Notes: generated from the letters alone by a model not told the origin. A DNA stretch of 64,000 bases from Bradyrhizobium sp. WSM1417 (GCF_000515415.1 NZ_KI911783.1:5505831-5569830); one strand, 5' to 3'; positions 42,759-51,636 are shown, counted from the first letter of the stretch. Program-made: numbers and translations.

Positions 42759-43492
42759 TGAAGGGATCAATCACGATTCAAGACTTGAAGGCTCTCGCGG
42801 CAGGACGTCCCGGCGCCGAGATTGCTATCGGCTTACTCTTCGTAGCGGACTATCCGACGTTTGTTGAGATTATCAATCGTGCCATTGATACAGCATTCAG
42901 ACGAATGGCTGAGAACCCCGAGCTTCGGAAGAAACGGTCGGAAGATGAGCTGACAATCGAGCTCATCAACCTTCTGAAGCAAAACGACATAGACGCGCAT
43001 CACGAAGCGAAGGTCGGCGGTCATTGCGACATAACTATACGTGGACCGAACGACTTTGCTTGGCTTGCCGAAGCGAAGCGCCATAATAAGGGGTACCCGT
43101 GGCTCTATCAGGGCTTCCAACAGCTCAATACGCGATATTCAACCGGGCTGCCCCAGCATGATAAAGGCGGCTTGATCATCTATACGTATATGCCGAATAC
43201 TTTAAACCAGATGGAAAAGTGGAGTGAATATCTAAGAGCCAACCAGAAAGGACTCGTCGTTTCGCCTTATGGAGCTGACCCCCTCTCTTTTCTCTCGACC
43301 CACGAGCATGAAAGGTCAGGACTCCCTTATGAGGTTCGCCATATTCCACTCAACTTGTATTTCGCTCCGAGAGACAAAGCGAAACCGACGACAACGAAAA
43401 AACACAAAAAAGGTGTAAGCAAAACGTCGGCTTCAGTAAGCGGAGTCGCAGCCCGAAAGAAATCCAAAAGAAGACCAAGAGGAAAGCTGTGA
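42758..43492 (+). CDS. PD-(D/E)XK-like nuclease, last gene of the operon
   Basis: A 244-residue protein starting at GTG 42758, coupled to the previous gene. The core is: E in the helix SEDELTIELINLL, then HHEAKVGGHCDITIRG with the Asp, then FAWLAEAKRHNKG with the Glu-x-Lys, followed by a helix and YQGFQQLNTRYSTGLP. This matches the PD-(D/E)XK restriction fold. The last 45 residues are Lys/Thr-rich, a basic tail for DNA or RNA contact. It is the likely effector of the three-gene unit. Confidence 0.7.
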   Translation: MKGSITIQDLKALAAGRPGAEIAIGLLFVADYPTFVEIINRAIDTAFRRMAENPELRKKRSEDELTIELINLLKQNDIDAHHEAKVGGHCDITIRGPNDFAWLAEAKRHNKGYPWLYQGFQQLNTRYSTGLPQHDKGGLIIYTYMPNTLNQMEKWSEYLRANQKGLVVSPYGADPLSFLSTHEHERSGLPYEVRHIPLNLYFAPRDKAKPTTTKKHKKGVSKTSASVSGVAARKKSKRRPRGKL

Positions 43493-43538
43493 AGGCGCAT
43501 AAGATACCCGTTAGCCCGCCAATGCGCACTGCGTCACG

Positions 43539-44891
43539 TCAGACGATAGCCGGGTCGAACGGATAGACGATCTTCATCAACTCTTCCTGATACAGCTTCA
43601 GCGATCCGCCCGACCCATACTTCTCGCGGTCGATGCTGTGCCCCATCAGAATCTTCCGCAGTTCGTCGTCAATCCGGCCTTCCTTCAGGCGATCCTCGAA
43701 CGTGTGCCGGAAACCGTAGAGCGTTTCCTTGCCGGTCGGCTGTAGCTTGTTCTCCTTTAGGAACTTGTTCACCGTCTGCGACAAGGTGTTGCCGGTGTCG
43801 CGATAGCGCGGGAAGCCGTCAGGGTGGAGCTTCATCGCTTCGAGCGCGACGCCGACCAACGGGATGCGGCGCACCGACGACACGGTCTTCACTTCATGCG
43901 GTTCGTCGGGATCGAAGGATGGCTCGACAAGAATGTGCGGGACCTTGTCGTCGAGCTTGATGCGATCCTTCCGCAGATAGCGAAGCTCGATTGGGCGAGC
44001 GCCGGTCTCGATGCAGACGAAGACGATATGGCGAGCGTCATCATTCATGCCCGCGAGTGCGCCCGGCTTCAGGATCACGTCGCGCACCCATTCAATCGGG
44101 AACGGAAGGCGGCGCTTCTTGAACTTTTGGTTGAAGGACAGGCCGTCGAATGGATTGGGCCGCCCCTCGACACCGATATGGGCATAGTAGCGCTTGTAGA
44201 GGATGCTCATGTCGCCCAGGCGGCGCTTGCCGAGCGAGGCCGACTTCTTGTCCGCCTTCGCGTCCTTCGGCGCGATCAGCCCCTTGAAATGGTCGTGCAT
44301 CTTCTTGGCGTGGTCGCGCGTGATGTCGTCCATGGCGAGGTCTTCGCCGACGACCTTGGTGAACGCCTCGACCGCGTACCGCTTGACCTTCTTCCACGAC
44401 TTCTTCTGCTCTTCGCTCTTGCCGACGATCTCGACCGCCGCGATCTCATTGCAGTAAATGTCGAAGGCTTCGCTGACCTTGACTGAGCGATCCACGCCGC
44501 CCAGAACGGCGGTCTCAACGGCCATCGGCCTCCGCGCGTCAGAGATCGCAGTGAGGCGTCTGACGAGGTCTTCGATTGGAAGCTGCGCAATCTCCACCGC
44601 CGGACGGTGGGCGAAGCCAAGGGCCTCCGCGCGGGCACGGGCGACCTTGTGAGCGGCCATCGCCGCGTCGGTCCTGGCGTGCGTCAACATGGACGCCCAC
44701 AGGACGTTGTCGGCTTCTTCAAGGATGTCCCGGCACGCCCTGGCTTTCGCTAGATCGTCTGTCTTGAGCGACTGCCGGATCAGCGGCACGCGGCCGTCGA
44801 GATCCACGACGACCTTCGGAACTCGCCGCCAGTAATAGTAGACGCCGTCCCGCAGAAGCAGAAAGCGATCCTGACTCCCCTGCCTTACCAC
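43539..44891 (-). CDS. int: Tyrosine recombinase (island integrase)
   Basis: A 450-residue phage-type tyrosine recombinase. GTG start with GGGGAG upstream. N-terminal and core-binding parts (about 1-240) contain SAM-like helices. The catalytic half has the Arg in IETGARPIELRYLR, the second block in LYGFRHTFEDRLKEG, the His of GHSIDREKYG and the Tyr of that same block (or the later LKLYQEE). In the HxxR block the usual His is Tyr (YGFR). It lies 139 bases from the tRNA-Leu end, the position expected of an island integrase. It should catalyse integration and excision at the 18-bp att repeat. Confidence 0.9.
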   Translation of the reverse strand: MVRQGSQDRFLLLRDGVYYYWRRVPKVVVDLDGRVPLIRQSLKTDDLAKARACRDILEEADNVLWASMLTHARTDAAMAAHKVARARAEALGFAHRPAVEIAQLPIEDLVRRLTAISDARRPMAVETAVLGGVDRSVKVSEAFDIYCNEIAAVEIVGKSEEQKKSWKKVKRYAVEAFTKVVGEDLAMDDITRDHAKKMHDHFKGLIAPKDAKADKKSASLGKRRLGDMSILYKRYYAHIGVEGRPNPFDGLSFNQKFKKRRLPFPIEWVRDVILKPGALAGMNDDARHIVFVCIETGARPIELRYLRKDRIKLDDKVPHILVEPSFDPDEPHEVKTVSSVRRIPLVGVALEAMKLHPDGFPRYRDTGNTLSQTVNKFLKENKLQPTGKETLYGFRHTFEDRLKEGRIDDELRKILMGHSIDREKYGSGGSLKLYQEELMKIVYPFDPAIV

Positions 44892-44924
44892 GGTGCGCTC
44901 CCCGCCCGTGTATCACAGAAGATG

Positions 44925-44938
44925 TCCCAGTTTGTATC
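44925..44938. repeat. Right copy of the 14-bp subterminal repeat
   Basis: TCCCAGTTTGTATC, identical and in the same orientation as 21285-21298. It lies just upstream of the integrase start, where it could also allow the recombinase to repress its own gene. Confidence 0.5.
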
Positions 44939-45029
44939 CCTGGAAACGGCGAAACGGGAAGAGCCGGAAACGCGCCGCGAGGATTTCGCTGCGTTTTCAG
45001 AGGGATAGCTGTTTGGAAGGTTTTGCTTT

Positions 45030-45047
45030 TTGGTGCGCTCGGAGGGA
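45030..45047. repeat. attR, right copy of the 18-bp att repeat
   Basis: TTGGTGCGCTCGGAGGGA, matching 21193-21210. It covers the 3' end of the tRNA-Leu gene, from one base past the CCA into the T-arm, so the tRNA stays intact after insertion. Confidence 0.85.
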
Positions 45048-45115
45048 CTCGAACCCCCACGATTTTACTCACTGCCACCTCAAGGCAGCGCGTCTACCAA
45101 TTCCGCCACGAGCGC
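45031..45115 (-). tRNA. tRNA-Leu (anticodon GAG)
   Basis: An 85-base tRNA on the minus strand. Acceptor arms GCGCTCG and CGAGCGC pair fully; discriminator A is followed by an encoded CCA. The anticodon loop is TTGAGGT within CTGCC/GGCAG, so the anticodon is GAG (codons CUC and CUU). A long variable arm of class II type and a T-arm GGGGGTTCGAGTCCCTC are present. Integration target of the island. Confidence 0.95.
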
Positions 45116-45282
45116 TTTTGGGGATGCCGGCTTTCGGCTTTGAAGGCCAACCGGATCAACGGCGCCGATCTAACAAATCCATCAGAGGGGTACAAGCCTC
45201 CAAAGGCCCTGAATTCCACAAGCTTGGCGGGAAAGTTCCGGCTCCTTGCGCCGGGGTCAGCCTTTTCCGCCTGCCCAGGCCG

Positions 45283-45585
45283 CTACCGCGTGCCGGGGAT
45301 ACGTGGCAGCATCTGCTTGACCTCGACCGCGATCCGGTTGCGGTCGACCAGCACGACGCCGGAGGCGACCGGCAGATTATTAGCCAAAACCTTGACCTCG
45401 TCGGCCTCGGTTGCGTCTAGCTCGATGATGGCGCCGCGGGAAAGACGTAATACTTGATGGATCGGCATGGTTGTCGTCCCGAGGACGACCATGAGATCCA
45501 CGGTGACTTTGTCGAGAGTCGGCACTTCAGCACCACCGCAACTTGGGACTAGGACTAGGGACTTGGTATTTGCGCCTGGGATCAT
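45283..45585 (-). CDS. fliN: FliN-type flagellar motor switch domain protein
   Basis: About 100 residues from the ATG at 45585 (TTG 45606 would add seven residues and overlap the lipB start). The FliN/SpoA surface-presentation fold is recognisable: VTVDLMVVLGTTTMPIHQVL ... LSRGAIIELDATEADEVKVL ... NNLPVASGVVLVDRNRIAVEV. FliN forms the lower C-ring of the flagellar switch. It is short, with no N-terminal extension, and is not next to other flagellar genes here, so it could be a stand-alone family member. It is divergent from lipB. Confidence 0.75.
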   Translation of the reverse strand: MIPGANTKSLVLVPSCGGAEVPTLDKVTVDLMVVLGTTTMPIHQVLRLSRGAIIELDATEADEVKVLANNLPVASGVVLVDRNRIAVEVKQMLPRIPGTR

Positions 45586-45605
45586 CACCCGGTTATGGTT
45601 AGCCA

Positions 45606-46343
45606 ATGGTTAATTCACCCCAAAACCCCCGCCAAGAGCTCGATTTGACGTCGTTTTCCGCCTCCTCCGGCGAGCCCGTGGAGTGGCGGATTTCGGACGC
45701 GCCCGTGCCCTATCCGGAGGCCGTAGCCGAAATGGAGGCGCGCGTCGCGGCGATTGCGGCGGGTGAAGCTCCGGAGCTGGTCTGGCTGCTGGAGCACCCC
45801 CCGCTCTACACGTCCGGCACCTCCGGCAAGGCCACCGACCTGCTCGATGCCCGATTCCCGACCTTTGCCACCGGGCGCGGCGGCCAGCTCACTTATCACG
45901 GGCCCGGCCAGCGCGTGGCCTATGTCATGCTCGACCTGAAGCGCCGCCGGCCGGACGTGCGGGCCTATGTCGCGAGCCTGGAGGAGCTGATTCTGCGGAC
46001 ACTCGCCGCCTTCAACATCCGCGGCGAGCGGCGCGAGGACCGGGTCGGCGTCTGGGTCAAGCGGCCCGACAAGGGACCCGAGCACGAGGACAAGATCGCG
46101 GCGATCGGCGTCCGGCTGAAGCGCTGGGTGTCGTTCCACGGCATCGCCATCAATGTCGAGCCGGAGCTGTCGCATTTCGACGGCATCGTGCCCTGCGGCG
46201 TCGCCGATCCCCGCTACGGCGTCACCTCGCTGGTCGATCTCGGCCAGCTCGGGACGATGGCCGATGTCGACGTCGCGCTTCGGCAAGCCTTTGAGGAGCT
46301 GTTCGGGCCGACCCGGGCGCTGATGCCGGAAGCAGCGGCCTAA
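45606..46343 (+). CDS. lipB: Octanoyl-(acyl carrier protein):protein N-octanoyltransferase
   Basis: A 245-residue LipB: it transfers octanoyl from ACP to lipoyl domains of the 2-oxo acid dehydrogenases and the glycine cleavage H protein, in the cytosol. The active-site Lys is in [15 protein letters not shown] and the active-site Cys in [21 protein letters not shown] is the substrate loop. The ATG at 45606 overlaps the region of the divergent fliN start. Length is normal. Confidence 0.9.
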   Translation: MVNSPQNPRQELDLTSFSASSGEPVEWRISDAPVPYPEAVAEMEARVAAIAAGEAPELVWLLEHPPLYTSGTSGKATDLLDARFPTFATGRGGQLTYHGPGQRVAYVMLDLKRRRPDVRAYVASLEELILRTLAAFNIRGERREDRVGVWVKRPDKGPEHEDKIAAIGVRLKRWVSFHGIAINVEPELSHFDGIVPCGVADPRYGVTSLVDLGQLGTMADVDVALRQAFEELFGPTRALMPEAAA

Positions 46344-46528
46344 CTTCCGGTCTCCCTCATTCTCCGCAAACCCGGAATCAGCTACGCTTGATCTCGGTGT
46401 CGCCCACGCCTCCCCCCCTCCGCCGGGAAAGTAGATGTCATGCCGGGCGAATTGATCATCGGACCGACTGTTCGAGCGCCAGGCATAAGGAGGGGTTGCG
46501 CTTCAGCTTGCAATGGGAGGTTTTTGCG

Positions 46529-47242
46529 ATGAGACTGTCTGCACCCATCTATCATCTGAAGCGAAGAGCGAAGCGCCTGTCCCGCGAGGAAGGCGTCCCG
46601 CTGCACGATGCGCTCGACCGCATCGCCGCGACGGAAGGTTTTTCCGCATGGAGCATGCTCGCGAGGATAGCCGCCGCAGCGACGCCGGCCAACCGGCTTT
46701 TCCCGCAATTCCAACCGGGTGACCTGGTGCTGGTTGGCGCGCGTCCCGGCCAGGGCAAGACCCTGATGAGCCTCGAGCTTGCCGTGGAGGCGATGCGGTC
46801 GGGCCACCGCGCCGCGTTCTTCTCGCTGGAATACACCGAGAAAGACGTCTTCGATCGCTTTCGGGCGATCGGCGTGGACCTGGCGCAATTCGAAAAACTC
46901 TTCGAGGTCGATTGCTCCGACGCCATCAGTGCCGATTACGTCGTCAAGCAGATGGCCGCAGCACCGCGCGGCACGGTCGTGGTGATCGACTATCTGCAAC
47001 TGCTCGACCAGCGGCGGGAAAATCCCGACCTCACCCTTCAGGTGCGCGCGTTGAAATCATTCGCGCGCGACAAGGGATTGATCGTCGTCTTCATCTCGCA
47101 GATCGACCGCTCCTATGATCCCTCGCTCAAGCCCTGCCCTGACCTGGACGATGTCAGGCTGCCGAACCCGCTCGATTTGAAGCTGTTCGACAAGAACTGT
47201 TTTCTGAACAAGGACGAAGTTCAGTTTCGCATAGCGAGCTGA
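46529..47242 (+). CDS. DnaB/RecA-like ATPase
   Basis: A 237-residue P-loop ATPase; start ATG 46529 with GGGAGG upstream (a longer frame is rejected). Walker A VGARPGQGKTLMS, a DnaB-like SLEYTEKDV, Walker B GTVVVIDYLQLLDQ and IVVFISQIDR. The core resembles DnaB C-terminal/KaiC-type ATPases but lacks the N-terminal DnaB domain and is only a single module. Role unknown; perhaps DNA metabolism or regulation. Between lipB and a terminator hairpin. Confidence 0.7.
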   Translation: MRLSAPIYHLKRRAKRLSREEGVPLHDALDRIAATEGFSAWSMLARIAAAATPANRLFPQFQPGDLVLVGARPGQGKTLMSLELAVEAMRSGHRAAFFSLEYTEKDVFDRFRAIGVDLAQFEKLFEVDCSDAISADYVVKQMAAAPRGTVVVIDYLQLLDQRRENPDLTLQVRALKSFARDKGLIVVFISQIDRSYDPSLKPCPDLDDVRLPNPLDLKLFDKNCFLNKDEVQFRIAS

Positions 47243-47268
47243 CGATCAGGAGGCTCAACCGGTTCAGG

Positions 47269-47294
47269 CCGCGGGTGAGATCTTTCACCCGCGG
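47269..47294. terminator. Bidirectional terminator hairpin
   Basis: Perfect 10-bp arms CCGCGGGTGA and TCACCCGCGG with a six-base loop, located between the convergent ATPase gene (ending 47242) and the tautomerase gene (ending 47304). Confidence 0.65.
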
Positions 47295-47303
47295 TCCGCG
47301 GTT

Positions 47304-47726
47304 TCACGCCTTCTCCGGCGAAACCTCGAGCTTGCCGGCGATGTAGCGCCGCTCCTGGGTCAGGCCGCCAAAGCCATAGGCGTCGCCCTTAACCTCGTCG
47401 ACATGCAGATAGGTCTCGTGGTGCAGCGGGCCCAGGATCCCCGCCATGCGCTGGAACATCGCGGCGAGATAGGTGGCCTTCTCGTCCTTGGTGTTGGTGC
47501 CTTCGCTGACATGGATGTCGATCCAGTAGCTCGCGAGCTTTTGCTCTGCGAGCGACTTGCCGCCGGCGAACCAGTCGCCCGCCTCCACCGACTTAACGAT
47601 GATGGCGGTGACCTCAGGATCCTTGTGCAGGATTTTTGCGGTGAGCTCGGACACGGCGCTCGCGATGTCGGCCTTCAGCGAGGGCGACTGGCGGGAGGTT
47701 GTGTAAGACACGGTGATCAGCGGCAT
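47304..47726 (-). CDS. Tautomerase-family protein
   Basis: A 140-residue protein beginning MPLITVSYT, so that after Met removal Pro-1 is the catalytic base, as in 4-oxalocrotonate tautomerase/MIF relatives. Start ATG 47726 has GAGGAGA upstream; a longer frame lacks the Pro-1 and is rejected. A second typical segment is AGDWFAGGKSLAEQK. At 140 residues it is longer than 4-OT (about 62) and similar to fused or MIF-like members. Divergent from a LysR regulator that probably controls it. Confidence 0.8.
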   Translation of the reverse strand: MPLITVSYTTSRQSPSLKADIASAVSELTAKILHKDPEVTAIIVKSVEAGDWFAGGKSLAEQKLASYWIDIHVSEGTNTKDEKATYLAAMFQRMAGILGPLHHETYLHVDEVKGDAYGFGGLTQERRYIAGKLEVSPEKA

Positions 47727-47797
47727 GGTCGTTCTCCTCGGATGTCGCGCAGGTGTTGCGCGGCGTTGGGGAGAAGCTAGACCCGCCCTCGACATTT

Positions 47798-47833
47798 TGG
47801 TATCTTATCTCTGTTGATACCAGTGATAAGATA
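47798..47833. promoter_or_regulatory. Palindromic operator between tautomerase and LysR gene
   Basis: Two interlocking inverted repeats: TGGTATC (47798-47804)/GATACCA (47816-47822) and TATCTTATC (47801-47809)/GATAAGATA (47825-47833). Both are perfect. The first has the T-N11-A form of LysR boxes (ATC...GAT). Spacing to the LysR start is six bases from the second repeat. Confidence 0.65.
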
Positions 47834-47838
47834 TCGTA

Positions 47839-48693
47839 ATGACAGCAACGCTCGACATCGCCACCGTCCAGGCCTTCCTGCTGGTCGCCGACCTCCAGAG
47901 CTTTACGCGGACCGCCGAAGCGCTTGGCACGACCCAGGCGGCGGTCAGTCTGAAGCTGCAACGGCTGGAAACGCTGCTCGGCAAGCGCCTCGTCGAACGT
48001 TCGCCGCGCGCGGTCCGGCTCACGGCAGACGGCGCGACGTTCCTCGATCGCGCCCGCGCGCTGATCGCGGCACATGACCGCGCACTGTCGGGCGAGGCCT
48101 CGGTCGCGCAATCCCTCTCGCTCGGCATCTCCGACCATGCTGCGGGGCCGGAGCTGGTGCCCTTGCTCGAACGGCTGCATGCGATGTCGTCGAACCTGAC
48201 GCTCGCCGTCACCATCGGCTTCTCCCGCGAGATGCAGGAGGCCTATGATTCGGGCCAACTGGATGCGGTGATCGTACGCCAGGAAGGCAGCCGGCGCGGC
48301 GGCGAGAAGCTGGCCGAGGACGAGTTCGGCTGGTTCGCGTCACGACGCTTCTCGGTGCCAAAGGGGCAGCCTTTGCCGCTCGCGACGCTCGCCCCGCCCT
48401 GTGGGGTCCGCGCCATCGCCGTGCGCGCGCTCGACAAAGCCGGCCTGAAATGGCGTGAGCGCTTCGTCGGCGGCGGCGTCACCGCCGTGGTTGCAGCCGC
48501 GCTCGCCGGACTTGCAATCGCGCCGCTGGCGCGACGGATCGCGCCCCCCGGGCTGGTCGACATCGGACCGACCCACAAGCTGCCGAAACTCGGCAGCTCG
48601 AAGGTGATGCTACATTCCAAGGTCAGCGATCCCGCCAAGCTTGCGGCGCTACGTGCGGTGGCGGCGACGTTTCGGAGCGTGGCGGCGGTCTGA
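47839..48693 (+). CDS. LysR-family transcription regulator
   Basis: A 284-residue LTTR. N-terminal winged helix-turn-helix: TVQAFLLVADLQSFTRTAEA followed by TQAAVSLKLQRLETLLGK. The C-terminal ligand-binding domain (about 90-284) has two alpha/beta lobes. It is divergent from the tautomerase gene and shares the operator region, so it is likely to regulate that gene and itself. The inducer is unknown; relatives are annotated only as LysR family. Confidence 0.85.
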   Translation: MTATLDIATVQAFLLVADLQSFTRTAEALGTTQAAVSLKLQRLETLLGKRLVERSPRAVRLTADGATFLDRARALIAAHDRALSGEASVAQSLSLGISDHAAGPELVPLLERLHAMSSNLTLAVTIGFSREMQEAYDSGQLDAVIVRQEGSRRGGEKLAEDEFGWFASRRFSVPKGQPLPLATLAPPCGVRAIAVRALDKAGLKWRERFVGGGVTAVVAAALAGLAIAPLARRIAPPGLVDIGPTHKLPKLGSSKVMLHSKVSDPAKLAALRAVAATFRSVAAV

Positions 48694-48842
48694 GGCTGCA
48701 CGGCTTTCCGGCACGAATGCGTGCGGGCACCCGCTAGCTTGCGTCCTGCATACGGGGCTCGAATGTTGCCTAAAAATGTTCCAAACCCCTGGGAACAATC
48801 CGCCACCTACTGCGTTTGCCCCCGTTGAGGCAGGGTCCGGGA

Positions 48843-50363
48843 ATGATCGAGAAGTCTAGTCAACAGAGGGATTTGTTCGAAAGCGAACGCAGTTTCCGCC
48901 TGTTAGTTGAAGGAGTTGCGGACTACGCACTCTACATGCTGGATCCCACCGGGAGAATCACCAGCTGGAACATCGGCGGAGAGCGCATCAAGGGCTATTC
49001 GCCCGGGGAGATCCTGGGCCAGCACTTTTCCCGTTTCTACACCGAGACCGACCGCGCCAACGGCAAGCCTGCCCGTGCGCTCGGGATCGCGCGGGACAAG
49101 GGCCGCTACGAGGAGGAAGGCTGGCGCGTCCGCAAGGACGGCACCTTCTTCTGGGCGAGCGTCGTGATCGATCCGATCTACGAGGACGGCAAGCTGGTCG
49201 GCTTTGCCAAGATCACGCGCGACATCACCGAGCGGCGCAATACCCAGCTCAAGCTCGAGGCGATGCAGAAGCAGCTCGCCGAATCACAGAAATTCGATGC
49301 GCTCGGCCAGCTCACCGGCGGGGTCGCCCACGATTTCAACAACCTCCTGATGATCATCAGCGGCAGCCTCCACATGCTGAAACGAGGGGCCGACGACGAA
49401 GCCAAGCTTCAGCGCGCGATCTCGGCGATCGAGACCGCCACCAGGCGCGGCGCGGCGCTGACCAACCAGCTCCTCACCTTCGCGCGGCGGCAGAGCGTCA
49501 ATCCGCAGGCGATCGACTTCGCCGACCGGATCGCGGCGATCCGCGAGGTGCTCGATGCCGGGGTCGGCAGCTCCGTGCGCCTGGCTTTCGACGTCAGCGA
49601 CGACGTCTGGCCGATCAGGACCGACGTTTCCGAGCTCGAGACCGCGCTGCTCAACCTCGTCATCAATGCCCGCGACGCGATGCCCGACGGAGGCACGGTG
49701 ACGATCGCAGCGCGCAATCTCGTGCTCGACGAGGACCCCCTCGTGGGCGAATTCATCGCGATCGACGTCAGCGATACCGGCTTCGGCATTCCCTCCGACG
49801 TTCTCGACAAGATCTTCGAGCCGTTCTTCACGACCAAGCCGATCGGAAAAGGCACCGGCCTCGGTCTGTCCCAGGTGCACGGCTTCGCCCATCAGGCCGG
49901 CGGCACGATCCGGGTCGCGAGCGCGCTCGGCAAGGGCACGACCTTCACGATCCTCCTGCCGCGCGGAGAAGACGCGCCATCGCGCGAGGCGGCGGGAGAA
50001 CCGGCGTTCCAAGGCAGCGGCACGGTGCTGCTGGTCGAGGACAATCCGGACGTCGCCGCCGTCAGCATCGGTCTTCTGGAGCAGCTCGGCTATCAGGTGC
50101 GTCGGGTCGCGGATGCCGAAGCCGCCTTGAGCGAGATCGAGAAGAACGGCGTCGACTTCGTGTTCTCGGATATCGTCATGCCCGGCAAGATGGACGGGCT
50201 CAGCCTGGCCCATCACCTCCGCCAGATCCGGCCCGGCCTGCCGATCCTGCTCGCCACCGGCTACAGCGAAGTCGCCGCTGGCGTGCGCGGCGACTTCCCG
50301 ATCCTGCGCAAGCCCTACGAGATCCACGAATTGAGCGAAGCGATCGCCAAGCTGCCGCGGTGA
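48843..50363 (+). CDS. PAS-domain hybrid histidine kinase
   Basis: A 506-residue sensor kinase from ATG 48843. Residues about 15-135 form a PAS domain ([35 protein letters not shown]). The HisKA-type dimerisation block is [16 protein letters not shown] (phospho-acceptor His), the ATP-binding domain (about 260-370) has [12 protein letters not shown] and [12 protein letters not shown], and the C-terminal receiver (about 385-506) has [20 protein letters not shown] and ILRKPYE. No transmembrane segment, so it senses a cytosolic signal. It ends 8 bases before a convergent acylphosphatase gene. Confidence 0.85.
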   Translation: MIEKSSQQRDLFESERSFRLLVEGVADYALYMLDPTGRITSWNIGGERIKGYSPGEILGQHFSRFYTETDRANGKPARALGIARDKGRYEEEGWRVRKDGTFFWASVVIDPIYEDGKLVGFAKITRDITERRNTQLKLEAMQKQLAESQKFDALGQLTGGVAHDFNNLLMIISGSLHMLKRGADDEAKLQRAISAIETATRRGAALTNQLLTFARRQSVNPQAIDFADRIAAIREVLDAGVGSSVRLAFDVSDDVWPIRTDVSELETALLNLVINARDAMPDGGTVTIAARNLVLDEDPLVGEFIAIDVSDTGFGIPSDVLDKIFEPFFTTKPIGKGTGLGLSQVHGFAHQAGGTIRVASALGKGTTFTILLPRGEDAPSREAAGEPAFQGSGTVLLVEDNPDVAAVSIGLLEQLGYQVRRVADAEAALSEIEKNGVDFVFSDIVMPGKMDGLSLAHHLRQIRPGLPILLATGYSEVAAGVRGDFPILRKPYEIHELSEAIAKLPR

Positions 50364-50371
50364 TTGTTTAG

Positions 50372-50671
50372 CTACACCGTCGGCAACACCGAAAACGCCT
50401 CGCCTGCCCGGCGCAAATTCAGCTCATCGACGTCGGCCGTCTCGCTGGTGACGCTGTCGACGCGCGAGGACGGCGGGCCGTGGCGGCACAGCGCCACCAT
50501 GTCGGCGACGTGCTTCGGCGGCCCTGCGAACAGCGCTTCGACGCTGCCGTCGCGGCGGTTGCGGACCCAGCCTTCGAGACCGCACGTCGTCGCCTGATGC
50601 TCGAGCCAGGCTCGATAGCCGACGCCCTGCACGCGGCCGCGGATCATGACCTGGAGAATCGCCCGGCTCAT
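50372..50671 (-). CDS. acyP: Acylphosphatase
   Basis: A 99-residue acylphosphatase. The catalytic Arg is in [18 protein letters not shown] and the Asn in [13 protein letters not shown], both in their expected places. It hydrolyses acyl phosphates such as acetyl or carbamoyl phosphate. Its ATG overlaps the stop of the upstream oxaloacetate-decarboxylase-like gene (ATGA), so they are coupled. Confidence 0.9.
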   Translation of the reverse strand: MSRAILQVMIRGRVQGVGYRAWLEHQATTCGLEGWVRNRRDGSVEALFAGPPKHVADMVALCRHGPPSSRVDSVTSETADVDELNLRRAGEAFSVLPTV

Positions 50672-51534
50672 TTTGTCAGTCCGAGGACATCGGCGCTGCG
50701 CGCCTTGACGTCGGCCTCGCGCGTGACGCGGCTGATCAAGTCCGAGGATGGGAGGCCTTTGAGATTCTTCGGCGCAGTGCCGTCGCGCAGCGCCTTCTGC
50801 GTCTCGTAGACGGCCTGCGTTGCGGCCGCGATCGGCGCGTGGCCCTGAAGTGCGATGCGCACGCGCTGGCCCGCGAGGTATTCGAGCACGTTCAACTCCT
50901 CCGGCGCGCCGCCGAGCACGATCGGCAGGCGCGTCGCGGATGCGATGGCTTCGAGCTCGGCGCGCGACTTGATGCCGGTGAAGAACAGCGCATCGACGCC
51001 GGCGGCCTCATAAGCCCTCGCGCGGCGGATCGCATCGTCGATCGAGTTGATCGAGGCCGCACCGGTGCGGCCCATGATGACGAGCGAGGGGTCGCCGCGG
51101 CCGTCGAGTGCCGCCTTCATCTTGCCGACGCCCTCCTCCAGCGAGATCAGCTGCGTCTTCGCTTCGCCGAAGCCGGCCGGCAGCAGCGTGTCCTCGATGG
51201 TCAGGCCGGCGGCACCCGCCGTCTCCAGCTCCTGCACCGTGCGGCGCACGTTGAGCGCGTTGCCATAGCCGTGATCGGCATCGACCAGCACCGGAAGCGC
51301 TGCCGCACGCGACATCCGCCGCATCTGCTCCGCAAGCTCGGTGAGCGTGATCAGCGTGATGTCGGGGTCGCCGAGCACCGCGAGCGATGCCACCGAGCCG
51401 CCGAACATGCCGAGCGGGAAACCGAGATCCTCGGCGATGCGGATCGAGATGGCGTCGTAGACCGAGCCGGGATGGACGCAAGTCCCGCCCGACAGGATCG
51501 ATCGCAGTTTTTCGCGACGGGAACGAAAGGCCAT
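50668..51534 (-). CDS. Isocitrate-lyase/PEP-mutase family oxaloacetate decarboxylase-like protein
   Basis: A 288-residue TIM-barrel enzyme. Visible motifs: [19 protein letters not shown], metal site [12 protein letters not shown] and [10 protein letters not shown]. In the family these bind Mg and an oxalate-type substrate. Bacterial relatives without the Cys of isocitrate lyase act as oxaloacetate decarboxylase; that Cys is not seen here. Coupled to acyP. Upstream lie the palindromic repeat and the insertion sequence. Confidence 0.75.
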   Translation of the reverse strand: MAFRSRREKLRSILSGGTCVHPGSVYDAISIRIAEDLGFPLGMFGGSVASLAVLGDPDITLITLTELAEQMRRMSRAAALPVLVDADHGYGNALNVRRTVQELETAGAAGLTIEDTLLPAGFGEAKTQLISLEEGVGKMKAALDGRGDPSLVIMGRTGAASINSIDDAIRRARAYEAAGVDALFFTGIKSRAELEAIASATRLPIVLGGAPEELNVLEYLAGQRVRIALQGHAPIAAATQAVYETQKALRDGTAPKNLKGLPSSDLISRVTREADVKARSADVLGLTK

Positions 51535-51574
51535 GGTGCCCTCTCAACTGTTGCGACGCAGCCGCAACATACAC

Positions 51575-51605
51575 CGTCATTGCGAGCGCAGCGAAGCAAT
51601 CCAGA
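51575..51605. repeat. Left arm of a 31-bp palindromic intergenic repeat, split by the IS
   Basis: This arm begins CGTCATTGCGAGCGCAGCG. Its perfect reverse complement is the right arm at 52886-52916. The uninterrupted element, with a central spacer, has a second copy at 58948-59034, so it is a dispersed REP-like repeat of the genome. Confidence 0.75.
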
Positions 51606-51636
51606 ATTGATCTTCCCCCAAAAAAGTGGACAGGGT

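Larger units (their letters stand above)
21193..45047. mobile_element. Integrated genomic island in tRNA-Leu (23.9 kb)
   Basis: Bounded by an exact 18-bp direct repeat, the right copy forming the 3' end of tRNA-Leu. A tyrosine recombinase lies directly inside the right end. The contents differ from the flanks: AlpA-type regulators, a primase-helicase, DNA-ligase debris, restriction/defence genes and many genes without recognised families, and the 28-43 kb part is visibly AT-richer. No phage structural genes, terminase, relaxase or type IV secretion genes are recognised. Confidence 0.9.
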
